From assembly GCA_016125185.1 (NCBI GenBank), contig WGMG01000002.1, positions 310,001-374,000 on the forward strand: a stretch of 64,000 bases of DNA, given 5' to 3'. Position numbers and translations under genes: made by a program. Of the stretch, positions 43,668 through 52,714 are shown piece by piece. This DNA comes from Armatimonadota bacterium (GTDB lineage: Bacteria > Armatimonadota > Fimbriimonadia > Fimbriimonadales > Fimbriimonadaceae). The first letter of the stretch is position 1; the number at the start of each line of letters is the position of its first letter. Under the pieces are notes generated by a model, which worked only from the letters and a program-made list of their open reading frames with translations, had not been told where the DNA came from and did not search any database.

Positions 43668-45134
43668 CTAATCTTGGGCTTCCAACCGCCGCTTTATGAT
43701 TTTGTCATATGCTCCAACGCCTTCACTTCTGACTAACCTACCATCTGCAGCGTTCTCTCTTTCACCGCAAAGCTGAGCCACGATTTCGTGAAAGTTTCTC
43801 AAGGATTTTGCTTGTGAGAGCGCGGTCTCGAAAACGGACTGCCTTAAGTTGGCACCAAATGCAGGAATAAAGTTTGCGTAAACGCTAAAGGCGTCCAATC
43901 GCTGGTCGATCGGCAATTGAAATACTACGACGAAGGCCACAGTCCCTTTCACGTGTATAGGAACGTAGACCTGAAAGCAACCTTGGTCAAGGCCCAACAT
44001 CTTTCGAAGGCACTCGATTCCTTGCTGGCGGTCCAGATTCATCTTGCCGCAAATTCGCGGACCAATTTCGGAGGGTCGCCGATTGTGAGTTGTCAAGCTA
44101 CCGCTCTCAAATGTAGTGTCCAATCGGCATTTGTACGGTTCGCGAAGTGGAGATTCTAGGGCAACCCGGGAAACTTCGTCCAACGCCTTCCACTGTTGAG
44201 GGGCAAGTATATATCTGTAACTGTAGGCATAATCCCCAATTCCATGAACGCTTCTTTGAACTGGTGTCCTCTGAGCAAGAAGAATAAGCGGCATCGCTTG
44301 ATGGCCAATACGCTTATCGCTAAGACGCACATGCTCGCCCTGCGATTCAATAACGTAACGAACTCTCAACGTCAACTCTCGATAGAGATCATCATTGGGA
44401 AGTGTTTCCAAGGGCTTTGGCTTGCGACCAGCCACGCCACCCGAAAGAAAACGAATTGCTTCAAACGTAATCTCCGCAACCTTCCTCCGTCCGAATAGCA
44501 TCGAAATGATGTTTGGGTAATCGTCAAAAGTTTTCTCAACTTCACGATCTAGAGGGAAAACGCGTATTCGGAATGCAAGCTTAGAGTCATCAAAGGAATG
44601 GCCCGAGAGGATGAACTCATGAAAGGGCCGCTTCGACCAATTTTTGACTTGTTCAATTTCCCTTTTTCCTATTGACCTCCAGGTCGGGTCCTTCCCCACA
44701 TTATTTGCGCTTGACTTGGTTCCTCCATAAACTTCGATGTATGCTGCCCCGACCGTCATGCCGTAAAGCAGGAGAATGGTGTCCATGACAGCATAGAATG
44801 CAATGCCTTTAGCTCCGTAGGTCATCGGAAGGCATCTAATCGAGTCTGCGGCCTCATTAGCAGCAAGAGATAAATAGTTGTAGTCTAACTCCCCAATTTC
44901 TGGAAAACAATGCACGTTCACAGTTCCAAATTTACCCCTTTCAATGGGGTTAATTTGCCATATATTGAACTCGAACGGGAGCGCTTGGTTCACTATTTGC
45001 CCGGCCATCATCGGCAATTTCTCGGAATACGTTACATGAGGAATTGCACTTATTGACTCCTCATGCCGGTGTAAATACCGGGCCGATCGGAAGAGGGACG
45101 AAATTTGGTGTAAAAAATAGGTAGGTTCCTCCAA
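43668..45134 (-). CDS. Unknown protein with GAF-like C-terminal region
   Basis: A 488-residue protein I do not recognise. The base composition is clearly AT-richer than the flanking genes. The C-terminal region (QVYVPIHVKGTVAFVVVFQLP, then a long helix FSVYANFIPAFGANLRQSVFETALSQAKSLRNFHEI) looks like the last strands and exit helix of a GAF-type domain. The middle has an FGRRKVAEITFEAIRFLSGG stretch. The start is TTG at 45134 by frame extent; the next in-frame Met is residue 42. It is divergent from the small gene at 45163, with overlapping -10 boxes. Confidence 0.65.
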   Translation of the reverse strand: MEEPTYFLHQISSLFRSARYLHRHEESISAIPHVTYSEKLPMMAGQIVNQALPFEFNIWQINPIERGKFGTVNVHCFPEIGELDYNYLSLAANEAADSIRCLPMTYGAKGIAFYAVMDTILLLYGMTVGAAYIEVYGGTKSSANNVGKDPTWRSIGKREIEQVKNWSKRPFHEFILSGHSFDDSKLAFRIRVFPLDREVEKTFDDYPNIISMLFGRRKVAEITFEAIRFLSGGVAGRKPKPLETLPNDDLYRELTLRVRYVIESQGEHVRLSDKRIGHQAMPLILLAQRTPVQRSVHGIGDYAYSYRYILAPQQWKALDEVSRVALESPLREPYKCRLDTTFESGSLTTHNRRPSEIGPRICGKMNLDRQQGIECLRKMLGLDQGCFQVYVPIHVKGTVAFVVVFQLPIDQRLDAFSVYANFIPAFGANLRQSVFETALSQAKSLRNFHEIVAQLCGERENAADGRLVRSEGVGAYDKIIKRRLEAQD

Positions 45135-45151
45135 GAAAGGAACCTAGGATA
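45123..45151. promoter_or_regulatory. Overlapping divergent -10 boxes with inverted repeat
   Basis: Plus-strand TAGGAT (45145-45150) and minus-strand TATCCT (45146-45151) overlap, a symmetric bidirectional promoter. AGGTTCCT (45123-45130) and AGGAACCT (45138-45145) form an 8-bp inverted repeat with 7-nt spacer on the side of the leftward gene, overlapping its start region. It could be an operator or a leader hairpin. Confidence 0.5.
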
Positions 45152-45162
45152 GGAATCAAGAA

Positions 45163-45525
45163 ATGAACAAGTTCTTCATCAAAGCTTGGGGCTTTGCCGG
45201 CGAAACCCCAACGTCGTTACTGCCGGATAATTCCACGAGCCTCGTGGCAATTGGACGTGAAAGCAATGAAATCAAGGTAAAACTTGAGCAAATTCGCGAG
45301 CAACAGGGCCTCGAGCCAGTCGTGGTTTGGAAATATACGGGGTACGTCGGAGACATAGGAATGATCCCGATTTACGTCGTTGCAACCGGCCACTTCAAAT
45401 CTCTAACTATCAATGAAATCTTCGTCCTTGACGAGGCCGGGCCGCACCAGGCTCGTCAGGAAGCCTATCGCCAAATGCATCATTATGTAACCGGCGTACT
45501 GGGCTACCGAGTCATCCTAAAGTAG
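45163..45525 (+). CDS. Small protein of unknown function
   Basis: A 120-residue soluble protein with no recognisable family. It has mixed alpha/beta character: FFIKAWGFAGETPTSLL, a charged helix ESNEIKVKLEQIREQQGLEP, two hydrophobic strands (GDIGMIPIYVVATGHF, SLTINEIFVLDEAG) and an amphipathic C-terminal helix. The ATG has AGGA 9 nt upstream. It is divergent from the 488-residue unknown gene through a shared promoter, so the two probably work together. A hairpin at 45555-45591 follows. Confidence 0.65.
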   Translation: MNKFFIKAWGFAGETPTSLLPDNSTSLVAIGRESNEIKVKLEQIREQQGLEPVVVWKYTGYVGDIGMIPIYVVATGHFKSLTINEIFVLDEAGPHQARQEAYRQMHHYVTGVLGYRVILK

Positions 45526-45554
45526 AATAATCGGAGCCACGAAACCAACTCCTT

Positions 45555-45591
45555 CCTCAAGCGCTTTGACTCACGTGCGTAGCGTTTGAGG
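45555..45591 (+). terminator. Hairpin terminator after the small unknown gene
   Basis: CCTCAAGCGCT / AGCGTTTGAGG pair over 11 bases including one G-T, with a 15-nt loop, then a T-rich run (CGTTTCGTTTCTTT). It lies 29 nt after the stop at 45525 and 20 nt before the convergent oxidoreductase gene ends. Confidence 0.6.
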
Positions 45592-45610
45592 GAGCGTTTC
45601 GTTTCTTTGC

Positions 45611-47035
45611 CTAGAGCTTGTAGTACTGCTCCCAATCTTTGCGGGGCACGGCTCCGTTCAGCAGTTCGTCGGCCACCTTGTTGTTTGTGATGCGCTTGGT
45701 GGCACGGTCGAACTCCAGCTTTGTGTTCATGCGCTGAGCGAGGACGCCCAGAACCAGGACCTGCGACAACGGACCGGCGACGGCAAAATTGGACCGGCAC
45801 TTTTCCTCGCCCTTACAGGCGCGGATGAAGTTGAGATAGTGGTTCGACGGCGACTTTGGAACCTCGGGAAGCTTAAGGTCCTTGTCCGCGCCCTTGGGAA
45901 TGATTTCTAATGTCGAGCCGTGGGTGCCGCCCTTGAAGGTCAGCCCCTCGCCGTAGATCACCTTGCCCGGAGCAAGGGTCTTGGTCGCCAACGTGCCCGA
46001 CGTAGGAGGCGGAATGTTGGGATCGACCGGACTGCCATCGAAGCCAGGGGGAAGCGGCGGGAGATTCTTCTGCCCGTCGTACCAAGTGATGTCCACCGGC
46101 GGCATCGATCCACGCTTCGGGAAGCGGAACAGCAGGGTCGAGGCTTGCGGGAAGATGACCGGGCTGTAGCCGTCCAAAGTCGGAGCGATCTCGTATGGCA
46201 GGCCAAGGTCGAGGAATTCATGCGCGGTATCGATGATATGCGCGCCCCAGTCGCCGAGGGCACCGTTGCCAAAGTCGTACCACGACCGCCAGTCGCCGTT
46301 GATGTACTTCCGGCTGTACGGGTGCTCGTGGGCGGTGGCGATCCACACGTCCCAGTCCATCGATTCCGGTTTGAATTCAGCGGGCATGTACTCGGTGTAA
46401 GTCATCCCATGCCAGCGCCGCCAGGCGTTCATGAACGCGGTGATCCGCGTCACGTTCTTGATGATTCCGGCTTCTTTCCAAGCCTTGAATTGGAAGTAGT
46501 TCGCCTCGCTGTGGCCTTGGTTGCCCATCTGGCATGCGACCTTGTACTTCTTCTCACCCGCGATCATGAGTTCGATCTGGCGGAAGCTGTGGCCCATCGG
46601 CTTTTCGACGTAGACGTGTTTGCCTTCGGACATCGCGAGCATCGTCGCGGGGAAATGCGCGTGGTCGGGAATGGCGATGGAGACCGCGTCGAACTGGTGC
46701 CCAATCTCGTCGAACATCTTGCGGAAATCCTGATACGTCTTGGCATCCGGGAACTTGCCGAGGGCGTCCAGCGTGTGCTTCTCACCCAGTTGGGTGTCGC
46801 ACAGCGCCACGATGTTGACCAGCCCGGTGGCGGCCAAACCGCGAATGTCATCCCAACCTCGATTGCCGATTCCAATGCAGGCGATGTTGACCTTTTCATT
46901 CGGCGAAATCGGCCGAATGCTCGATGCCGCACCGAAGACGCCAGTCTTAGGCAGGGCCGCATAGCCGCCCGCCGCGAGCAGACCGGTCAGGAAGGATCGC
47001 CGATTGATTTCTGGGGTGGATTTCTTGTCGTTCAT
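45611..47035 (-). CDS. Gfo/Idh/MocA-family oxidoreductase with Tat signal
   Basis: A 474-residue NAD(P)-dependent sugar oxidoreductase. The N-terminus has twin arginines in NRRSFLTG (Arg12-Arg13), so it is exported by Tat. The Rossmann motif ACIGIGNRGWDDIRGL is near 52-66, and the family EKPMGHS (about 148) holds the catalytic-region Lys. The C-terminal beta domain contains WGAHIIDTAHEFLDLGLP. Family members oxidise or epimerise sugars, often at C3. It is followed, 9 bp away on the same strand, by a DUF1080 protein, so a shared 3-keto-glycoside pathway is likely. Confidence 0.93.
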   Translation of the reverse strand: MNDKKSTPEINRRSFLTGLLAAGGYAALPKTGVFGAASSIRPISPNEKVNIACIGIGNRGWDDIRGLAATGLVNIVALCDTQLGEKHTLDALGKFPDAKTYQDFRKMFDEIGHQFDAVSIAIPDHAHFPATMLAMSEGKHVYVEKPMGHSFRQIELMIAGEKKYKVACQMGNQGHSEANYFQFKAWKEAGIIKNVTRITAFMNAWRRWHGMTYTEYMPAEFKPESMDWDVWIATAHEHPYSRKYINGDWRSWYDFGNGALGDWGAHIIDTAHEFLDLGLPYEIAPTLDGYSPVIFPQASTLLFRFPKRGSMPPVDITWYDGQKNLPPLPPGFDGSPVDPNIPPPTSGTLATKTLAPGKVIYGEGLTFKGGTHGSTLEIIPKGADKDLKLPEVPKSPSNHYLNFIRACKGEEKCRSNFAVAGPLSQVLVLGVLAQRMNTKLEFDRATKRITNNKVADELLNGAVPRKDWEQYYKL

Positions 47036-47044
47036 AGCTCTCGT

Positions 47045-48451
47045 TTAGTGGATGACTCGGATTTTGACGTTCTTGAAGGAGACCTGATTGCCGTGGTCCT
47101 GAAGAAGGATATGCCCGTCGGACCACTCGCCGAAACCGGGAATGTTCTTGTACTTGCTCTCGGCGACCAAGGCTCGAAAATCGGCCGATCCGCGCTCATA
47201 TTCGAGGACCTTTTTGCCGTTCAGCCAATGTTCGACGTGACTTCCCTGGACGAGGATTCGCGCCGTATTCCAGGAGCCGACCGGGTTGGTCAGCTTCGAT
47301 TTATCCGCCGAGATCAGGTCGTACAGCGACCCAACCGTGCGGTCTCCGTCGCGCCCCAGTTTGGCGTCGGGATGATGCTCGTCGTCGAGGATTTGGAACT
47401 CCAAACCGATCGCTGAGCCGGTCGCCGCCTTGGCCCCCGTGCCCGTAATCGGGTCGAGATTGGGTTGGCAGAAGTATTTGACGCCGCTGTTGGCCCCTTC
47501 CGTGATCTTGAAATCGACCGTTAGCTCGAATTGACTGTAGCGTTGGGTCGTGACGATATCGCCGCCCGCACCACCCTCCGCGCCGCCAGATGCCAGAACC
47601 GTCAGCACGCCGTCCTTGATCACCCAACCCTTGGCGGGAAAAGTGTCGAGCTTGGCCCCACGCCAACCCTTTGTAGTCTTGCCGTCCCACAACAGTTGCC
47701 AGCCCGCCGACTTTTCTTCCTTCGTGATCGTGTTGTCCTTGGGCGAAAGGTCGGTGATTTTCAGATTTCGCCAGCGAACCTCGGCCCCCTCTTTCGACTT
47801 ATCGTTACCGATGGTGTGGACCTGTAGGGCAATAAGGCCGCGAAGCGTCATCGAATCTTTGATGGCGGCGCAGGGCTTACCGTTGAACCATGTCTTGATG
47901 GAATCGCCGATAGCTTCCACCTTTACATGGTTCCAGTCGCCCTGCTTGAACATTTTGCGACCAGTGTCGGTGAAGACTTTTGGGTCGCCGCCGAGTTGGC
48001 CGGGATAGAGCCAGTCGCGCCGGGCTTCGTCGTAGATTCCACCCGACCACCAGCGGTCGCGAGTTGGATCCGGGTCGATCTCGATTTGGTACCCATGAAC
48101 TCGTTTGGCGGGAACATTGATCGTCTTCCCTTTCCACTCCACCTGCGACTTTTGGTCGAAGCATTCGCTTCGAATCTGCACACCCGAGTTCAATCGCGGA
48201 TCAACCTTGAAGTCGTATTCGAGGATGAAGTCGCCGTAGGTCCGCTCCGTGCAGAGGAATGAGTTCTGCGTGTTGAGCACGCACGATCCCACGATTTCGT
48301 TGCCTTCAATCCAATACTTTGCGTTTCCGCCTCGCTGAACCCAGCCGGTCAGGTCCTTGCCGATCAGGCTCACTGGCTTCTGGGCCAGGGCAGCCGTGGG
48401 GAGGAATATTGCGACGCCGAGAGCGCCCAGGAGAAATCGCCATTGCCTCAT
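47045..48451 (-). CDS. DUF1080 (3-keto-disaccharide hydrolase family) protein, two domains
   Basis: A 468-residue secreted protein with a signal peptide (to about residue 23). It holds two tandem concanavalin-like DUF1080 domains, about 28-215 and 235-465. Matching landmarks in both are LTGWVQRGG and TKGWRGAKL near the domain starts, [21 protein letters not shown] and [20 protein letters not shown], then [11 protein letters not shown] and [11 protein letters not shown]. The family includes hydrolases acting on 3-keto-disaccharides made by partner oxidoreductases, matching the Gfo/Idh/MocA gene next to it. A TATACT box at 48496-48501 on the minus strand is a possible promoter. Confidence 0.9.
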   Translation of the reverse strand: MRQWRFLLGALGVAIFLPTAALAQKPVSLIGKDLTGWVQRGGNAKYWIEGNEIVGSCVLNTQNSFLCTERTYGDFILEYDFKVDPRLNSGVQIRSECFDQKSQVEWKGKTINVPAKRVHGYQIEIDPDPTRDRWWSGGIYDEARRDWLYPGQLGGDPKVFTDTGRKMFKQGDWNHVKVEAIGDSIKTWFNGKPCAAIKDSMTLRGLIALQVHTIGNDKSKEGAEVRWRNLKITDLSPKDNTITKEEKSAGWQLLWDGKTTKGWRGAKLDTFPAKGWVIKDGVLTVLASGGAEGGAGGDIVTTQRYSQFELTVDFKITEGANSGVKYFCQPNLDPITGTGAKAATGSAIGLEFQILDDEHHPDAKLGRDGDRTVGSLYDLISADKSKLTNPVGSWNTARILVQGSHVEHWLNGKKVLEYERGSADFRALVAESKYKNIPGFGEWSDGHILLQDHGNQVSFKNVKIRVIH

Positions 48452-48495
48452 AAGTGACCATCCGAGGGTCGCCCTTGACCCACACGAATGCCCCC

Positions 48496-48501
48496 AGTAT
48501 A
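48496..48501 (-). promoter_or_regulatory. Possible -10 box of the DUF1080-oxidoreductase operon
   Basis: TATACT on the minus strand about 45 nt before the ATG at 48451. This would give a leadered message, unlike many neighbours. Confidence 0.35.
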
Positions 48502-48586
48502 CAGTTCGTTTTCGCGAGAATGGGGTTTGGCGGCTTGGAACTTCGCCACCGAATTACTCTACAAAAGTACTTATCTACTCTACGGC

Positions 48587-49753
48587 CTAACGGGAAGCCG
48601 AGAACGGATTCTGAGCCTCGTCCTTCACTAAGGATTCGAACCGCGCCCGCAGAGCCTTGTCACCGGACTTCCGCATCGCCTCTCCCAGCACAACGCTCCT
48701 CGCCAGGCACACGAAACGGTAGCCGAGCACGGGCAGAGGTCGTTCCTCCTGCACCGTGATCCGAGCGTATTTTTCATACGCGACGCTCAGCCGATCCTCG
48801 CCATCGAGTTCAAGCCGACTCGAAAGTCCTTCCAGTGCCGCCTTTTGGGCCGGATTGGCCCACTTCAGCACGTCCGCGTACCGGGTTCGAAAGACGTCCG
48901 AGTCCGGCATTTGAGCCGTGGTTTTCAAAAGGACATCCGACGTACACACGGGCGTGTCGATCGAGTCGTCATTGATCAGCGACCAGCAGAACGCCTCGTT
49001 CATGCCCACCATCCCGTTGTGGTCGAAATCGGCCCCATCCACCTTGCGGTCAACACGGTCTCGCCCGGTCAGCGCGGCCAGGAAGTAGCTAGAGAAGTCC
49101 TTGTAATACTCTTCCTGCAGAGCGGGAGTACAGCCCGCGGCGGGCCGAGCCGAGATGCTGGCAAAGAAGCCGCAGACCCGGTTCTTGGCGAGTCCGAGCC
49201 CAGGGTTGGCGTCCTGATAGATGACATTCGCAAAGTCGCTGGAGTGGCACTGCACCATCAGGATCGTCACCGGCTTATCGCTTGCGTAATCCCGAATCGA
49301 GTCCACGAGGTCGGGCACGGCGAACCGCTGTTGCGACCACAGGTCGAACTCGCTGACTTTAAGATCGGGCGCGATGCTTCCATGACCCGTGAAGTAGATG
49401 AAGGCCGGAGCCTTGGGGTCACGACCCAAGGCCACGATCTCTTTTCGGACGTTCTCAAGGATGGCCGCGCCGTCCTGCCGAGGGATGTGAGGCTCACGAT
49501 ATTGGATGACCGAGCCGGGAACCGTGAACGGTCCGATCTTGGTCTCACCCACCGGCTTTTCGCCCCGAAACTGGACGGTCTTTGCGGTGAGCGTGCCATC
49601 GGCGAACAACACCCGGAAAGGATCGTTCGGATGGACGATTTTGCCCATGTAGCGAACGTTGCTCTCGATCGCCACCTGGTTGTACTGCGGCTCAGGGCCA
49701 CCTCCGATTACGAGGGTCTGAAGCGCGGGCAGGAGAAGCAGGGCCGTTATCAC
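48587..49753 (-). CDS. Secreted caspase-like (clan CD) protein
   Basis: A 388-residue protein with an N-terminal signal-like hydrophobic segment and a GTG start. The catalytic dyad of a caspase/legumain fold is visible: His in FIYFTGHGS near residue 122 and Cys in ILMVQCHSSDF near residue 168, each after a hydrophobic beta strand as in clan CD. The domain covers about 25-240. The remainder is helical. Unlike classical metacaspases it is exported. The substrate is unknown; it may process secreted or surface proteins. Confidence 0.8.
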   Translation of the reverse strand: MITALLLLPALQTLVIGGGPEPQYNQVAIESNVRYMGKIVHPNDPFRVLFADGTLTAKTVQFRGEKPVGETKIGPFTVPGSVIQYREPHIPRQDGAAILENVRKEIVALGRDPKAPAFIYFTGHGSIAPDLKVSEFDLWSQQRFAVPDLVDSIRDYASDKPVTILMVQCHSSDFANVIYQDANPGLGLAKNRVCGFFASISARPAAGCTPALQEEYYKDFSSYFLAALTGRDRVDRKVDGADFDHNGMVGMNEAFCWSLINDDSIDTPVCTSDVLLKTTAQMPDSDVFRTRYADVLKWANPAQKAALEGLSSRLELDGEDRLSVAYEKYARITVQEERPLPVLGYRFVCLARSVVLGEAMRKSGDKALRARFESLVKDEAQNPFSASR

Positions 49754-49851
49754 CGTGGTTTGTCCTTATCTTAATGGAATTGCGGGCAAAGCGCGCAATT
49801 AATTTGGAGTACGCAGGATTTGGCCCTCAGTTCGCCGAAGAAGTCGCTCGA

Positions 49852-50358
49852 CTAACCACCACTCGCAATTCGCAGTTGGGTCATCAGCATCTGAGCGCAT
49901 CCATAGAGAGGACTATATCGGTGGGTGCCCTCTATTGCTGACTTCTCCGGGGCGTCCAGGAAACGGAGGCCATCGAATCCCATCAAGTAAAAGCGCACCG
50001 TGCCAGTGGGCGGGTATGCCGTATCTTGGGCTGGAGTTGCCTCGTCGCAGAATTCGTTCGCTTTGCGAGTGAGTTCGAGCGCGGCTTTGCGAGCGCCTTC
50101 GTGTTGGCATCCGCCGATGATTCCAAACTGAGAAGACGTATAGAGACTCCCGTCGGCAGTAGCCGAACCAAAGATCGACACCTCGATGCCGGACATCGGC
50201 ATGTCGGCAATGACTCCGGCGACCTTAGGAAATTCGTCGCTTGGCTCGAATCCCATTTCTCGGGGTGAGCCCTCCAGCATCTTCCTTCTTAGAAGCTGAC
50301 CTTCCGACGTTTGCGGTTCGTCGCCTTTCTTTCCGAATATCCGTCCAAGTAATCCCAT
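49852..50358 (-). CDS. Small cytosolic protein of unknown function
   Basis: A 168-residue protein with no known family. A short basic N-terminus (LLGRIFGKKGDEP) precedes an alpha/beta domain: VIADMPMSGIEVSIFGSATADGSLYTSSQFGIIGG, a helix EGARKAALELTRKANEFCDEA, and GTVRFYLMGFDGLRFLD. No signal peptide. It is divergent from the lipoprotein gene at 50478 with a short spacer. AAGG occurs in front of the ATG. Confidence 0.65.
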   Translation of the reverse strand: MGLLGRIFGKKGDEPQTSEGQLLRRKMLEGSPREMGFEPSDEFPKVAGVIADMPMSGIEVSIFGSATADGSLYTSSQFGIIGGCQHEGARKAALELTRKANEFCDEATPAQDTAYPPTGTVRFYLMGFDGLRFLDAPEKSAIEGTHRYSPLYGCAQMLMTQLRIASGG

Positions 50359-50477
50359 TGCCGACCTTATTTATCAGACGTAAGCGAAAGCCGATTCGGC
50401 GGAAAAGTCGCTGCGAGAAAGTGAGTGAACCTTGGAGGCTTCGAAAACATCTCATATGATAAGAATGGTTGGGAAAA

Positions 50478-52703
50478 ATGAAGCTCACATTTTTACTCGT
50501 GGTGACTAGTTTTGGACCTGGATGTCAACAGCCTCCTACACCTTTCGAGACCCAAGGCGCCGGTATTCAGACGCCAATTCCGGTTGCGAATGACTGGAAG
50601 GCGCCGACCAAGTCCACGATTCCCGCCAACTATCTAACCGCCACAAAATCGCTCTTGGGCAACGGATTAGCCGACCCTCGCGGCGGAAAGTTCCACAAGG
50701 TCTTGGTCATGCTTGGCAACGCGACCGGCTGGGGAAAGCAGTCGCTTTACGAGAAGCAGGGATACGGATGGATCATGCCCGACCACCAGGTCGTGCTCAT
50801 CGACGGCCTCAAGTATCCGCTCAAATCGGACCTCGGCGAGGCAAACCCGGCCGACCTGTTCCCGCCCAGCAAGACGAAGGTTTTCGGCAACTTTACGACT
50901 GATGGAATTGAAATTCAGCGAGCCACGATTGCCATGCCCGCTCTCTTGCTGGTGCGTGGCGAAAATGCCCTTGCCGAACAATGTTGGGACCAAGTCGGCG
51001 CCCATCAACTCGACCCCGTTCTCAACTTCTACGCCGAGCTAACCTACCGCTACTATATGCAGACCGCCCAGTGCCTCATCGAGCGCCGAGACGCGGATGC
51101 CCTCCCGTGGGCTAAACAGCTCGCCCTGGTTTCTGAACTTCGCGAGAAAGCTGGTGTCAATTATGGCAAGGACAACATCGGCTGGCGATTCGACCCCAAC
51201 GAAGCCAGCCAAATCCTGCGCGACATTGCCCGTCGCGTGGCCCATCCAAAGCCCCCATTCGACCTTCAGGCGAATGCAAAATTGGACCAACCAGCTCGAA
51301 TCGCTGGTCTGATCGATGCTCTCGATGAAGTCTCGGCCAAACAATGGGGACAGCCAGGGGGAATCAATTGGTCGATAGATCCGATCATCAAAGCCATCAC
51401 CCAGGAAGGTTCGGCGGCAGTGCCTGCCCTCCTCGATGCAATGGAAAACGATGACCGCATGACAAGGTCCGTATCCTTCGGACGAGATTTCTTTCCCAGT
51501 CGCACTCTCCACACGGTGCGAACCGCCGCCTACCAATGCCTCATGATGGTTTGGCCGTCCAGCTCGACCTTAAGAAACGACGACCCCAAAGATCGCGTGG
51601 CAAAACTGCGAGCCTTGTGGAAGACCTCGGCCAACCTTTCTGAACCGGAGCGGTGGCTCAACGTGTTGCGAGACGACCAAGCAAGCCGGGAGTCTTGGCT
51701 TCGGGCGGCTCAATGCATCACCGATCCTCTTCACGTTATTCGACAGGGGCAAGGCGGCATGTCGGTTTTGCCCAACAAGAGCGAGGTCATGCACGGCGAA
51801 CCTCTGCGAGAGCGTTACGGCAAGGAAATCACCGCGTTGATGAACAAGAGAATTGAGGCGCTGACCAAGGTGGCCGAATTTTCAAGCTCCATGCAACTCT
51901 TTGAATTCGCCGACGGGCTTTCGATCGCTCATTGCCTCTATCGATGGGACAAGGAAGGTGCCATTCCATCTCTCAAAGCGGCAACAGACCGAACTATTAG
52001 GATGATGAAGGAGTGGAAGCAAAAGCACAACGATGCCGGGCAAATGATCGCACGGCCCTTCGGAAAGCTCATCGCGGATCGGTCAAATTCTGGGGATAAG
52101 ACGGCGGGGCAAGATTACGCGGAAGCGGTGCAACTCTTCACCTTTGAATCCTTTGAGGCCAAGTACGTTCTTTCACCCTTGTGGAGATGCCCAACCGATG
52201 CCACCGTGCAGGCGGCAGGGGCAATCTACTTGGAGAGGATCGCTTCCGAGACAAGTGACAATGCCAAGCCTCGACGGTTTACCGGCATCTTTCCCATCGA
52301 TGACCTCCTTCAGTCGCCTATGCTGATTTCTCCCGAGTTCCGCAAGTTTCTTGTTCAGTCGATGGATTCGACTAGGGAGATCGGCAAGTTCTCGGTTCGC
52401 GACGATCCCAATCAGGGCCAGTTTGTTATCTCATACGGCAATAACGGAGGAGGTTCGATGGCCTTGCCCAAATCAGTATCCGTTGCGGGCTACCTTGTCA
52501 AAGACCAACCCCTGACCGCAGGCGGACTCATTACCCAGACAATTGCTTCTTCGAAAGGCGCTCCACCGTTCCTGCTGTCATGGCCGGGCCCAAAGCGATC
52601 CGAAGCAAAGCGGCAAGTCATCGCTTGGCTAGAAGACTCAGAAGTCGATTGGGTGGCAGTGGCGAAGGCCAATCCGTTTAGCAACATGGATTTTGATTAC
52701 TAG
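50478..52703 (+). CDS. Large lipoprotein-like secreted protein of unknown function
   Basis: A 741-residue protein. The N-terminus KLTFLLVVTSFGPGCQQ ends in an atypical lipobox (GPGC). The rest has no domain I recognise: helical stretches with HEAT-like repeats (for example VPALLDAMENDDRMTRS) and a linker rich in Pro/Gln near the start. The ATG at 50478 follows GGGA closely; a TTG at 50469 with TATGAT 8 nt upstream would add three residues. It is divergent from the gene ending at 49852. Confidence 0.7.
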   Translation: MKLTFLLVVTSFGPGCQQPPTPFETQGAGIQTPIPVANDWKAPTKSTIPANYLTATKSLLGNGLADPRGGKFHKVLVMLGNATGWGKQSLYEKQGYGWIMPDHQVVLIDGLKYPLKSDLGEANPADLFPPSKTKVFGNFTTDGIEIQRATIAMPALLLVRGENALAEQCWDQVGAHQLDPVLNFYAELTYRYYMQTAQCLIERRDADALPWAKQLALVSELREKAGVNYGKDNIGWRFDPNEASQILRDIARRVAHPKPPFDLQANAKLDQPARIAGLIDALDEVSAKQWGQPGGINWSIDPIIKAITQEGSAAVPALLDAMENDDRMTRSVSFGRDFFPSRTLHTVRTAAYQCLMMVWPSSSTLRNDDPKDRVAKLRALWKTSANLSEPERWLNVLRDDQASRESWLRAAQCITDPLHVIRQGQGGMSVLPNKSEVMHGEPLRERYGKEITALMNKRIEALTKVAEFSSSMQLFEFADGLSIAHCLYRWDKEGAIPSLKAATDRTIRMMKEWKQKHNDAGQMIARPFGKLIADRSNSGDKTAGQDYAEAVQLFTFESFEAKYVLSPLWRCPTDATVQAAGAIYLERIASETSDNAKPRRFTGIFPIDDLLQSPMLISPEFRKFLVQSMDSTREIGKFSVRDDPNQGQFVISYGNNGGGSMALPKSVSVAGYLVKDQPLTAGGLITQTIASSKGAPPFLLSWPGPKRSEAKRQVIAWLEDSEVDWVAVAKANPFSNMDFDY

Positions 52704-52714
52704 TCTTCCCGCTA

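Noticed and set aside
45920-47416. A nearly 500-codon frame on the plus strand opposite the oxidoreductase and DUF1080 genes
   Set aside because: Typical GC-rich antisense shadow; both genes on the minus strand have clear family signatures.
49777-49799. AATTGCG / CGCAATT short inverted repeat near the caspase-like gene
   Set aside because: Stem of only 7 bp with a 9-nt loop and no T-run; could occur by chance.
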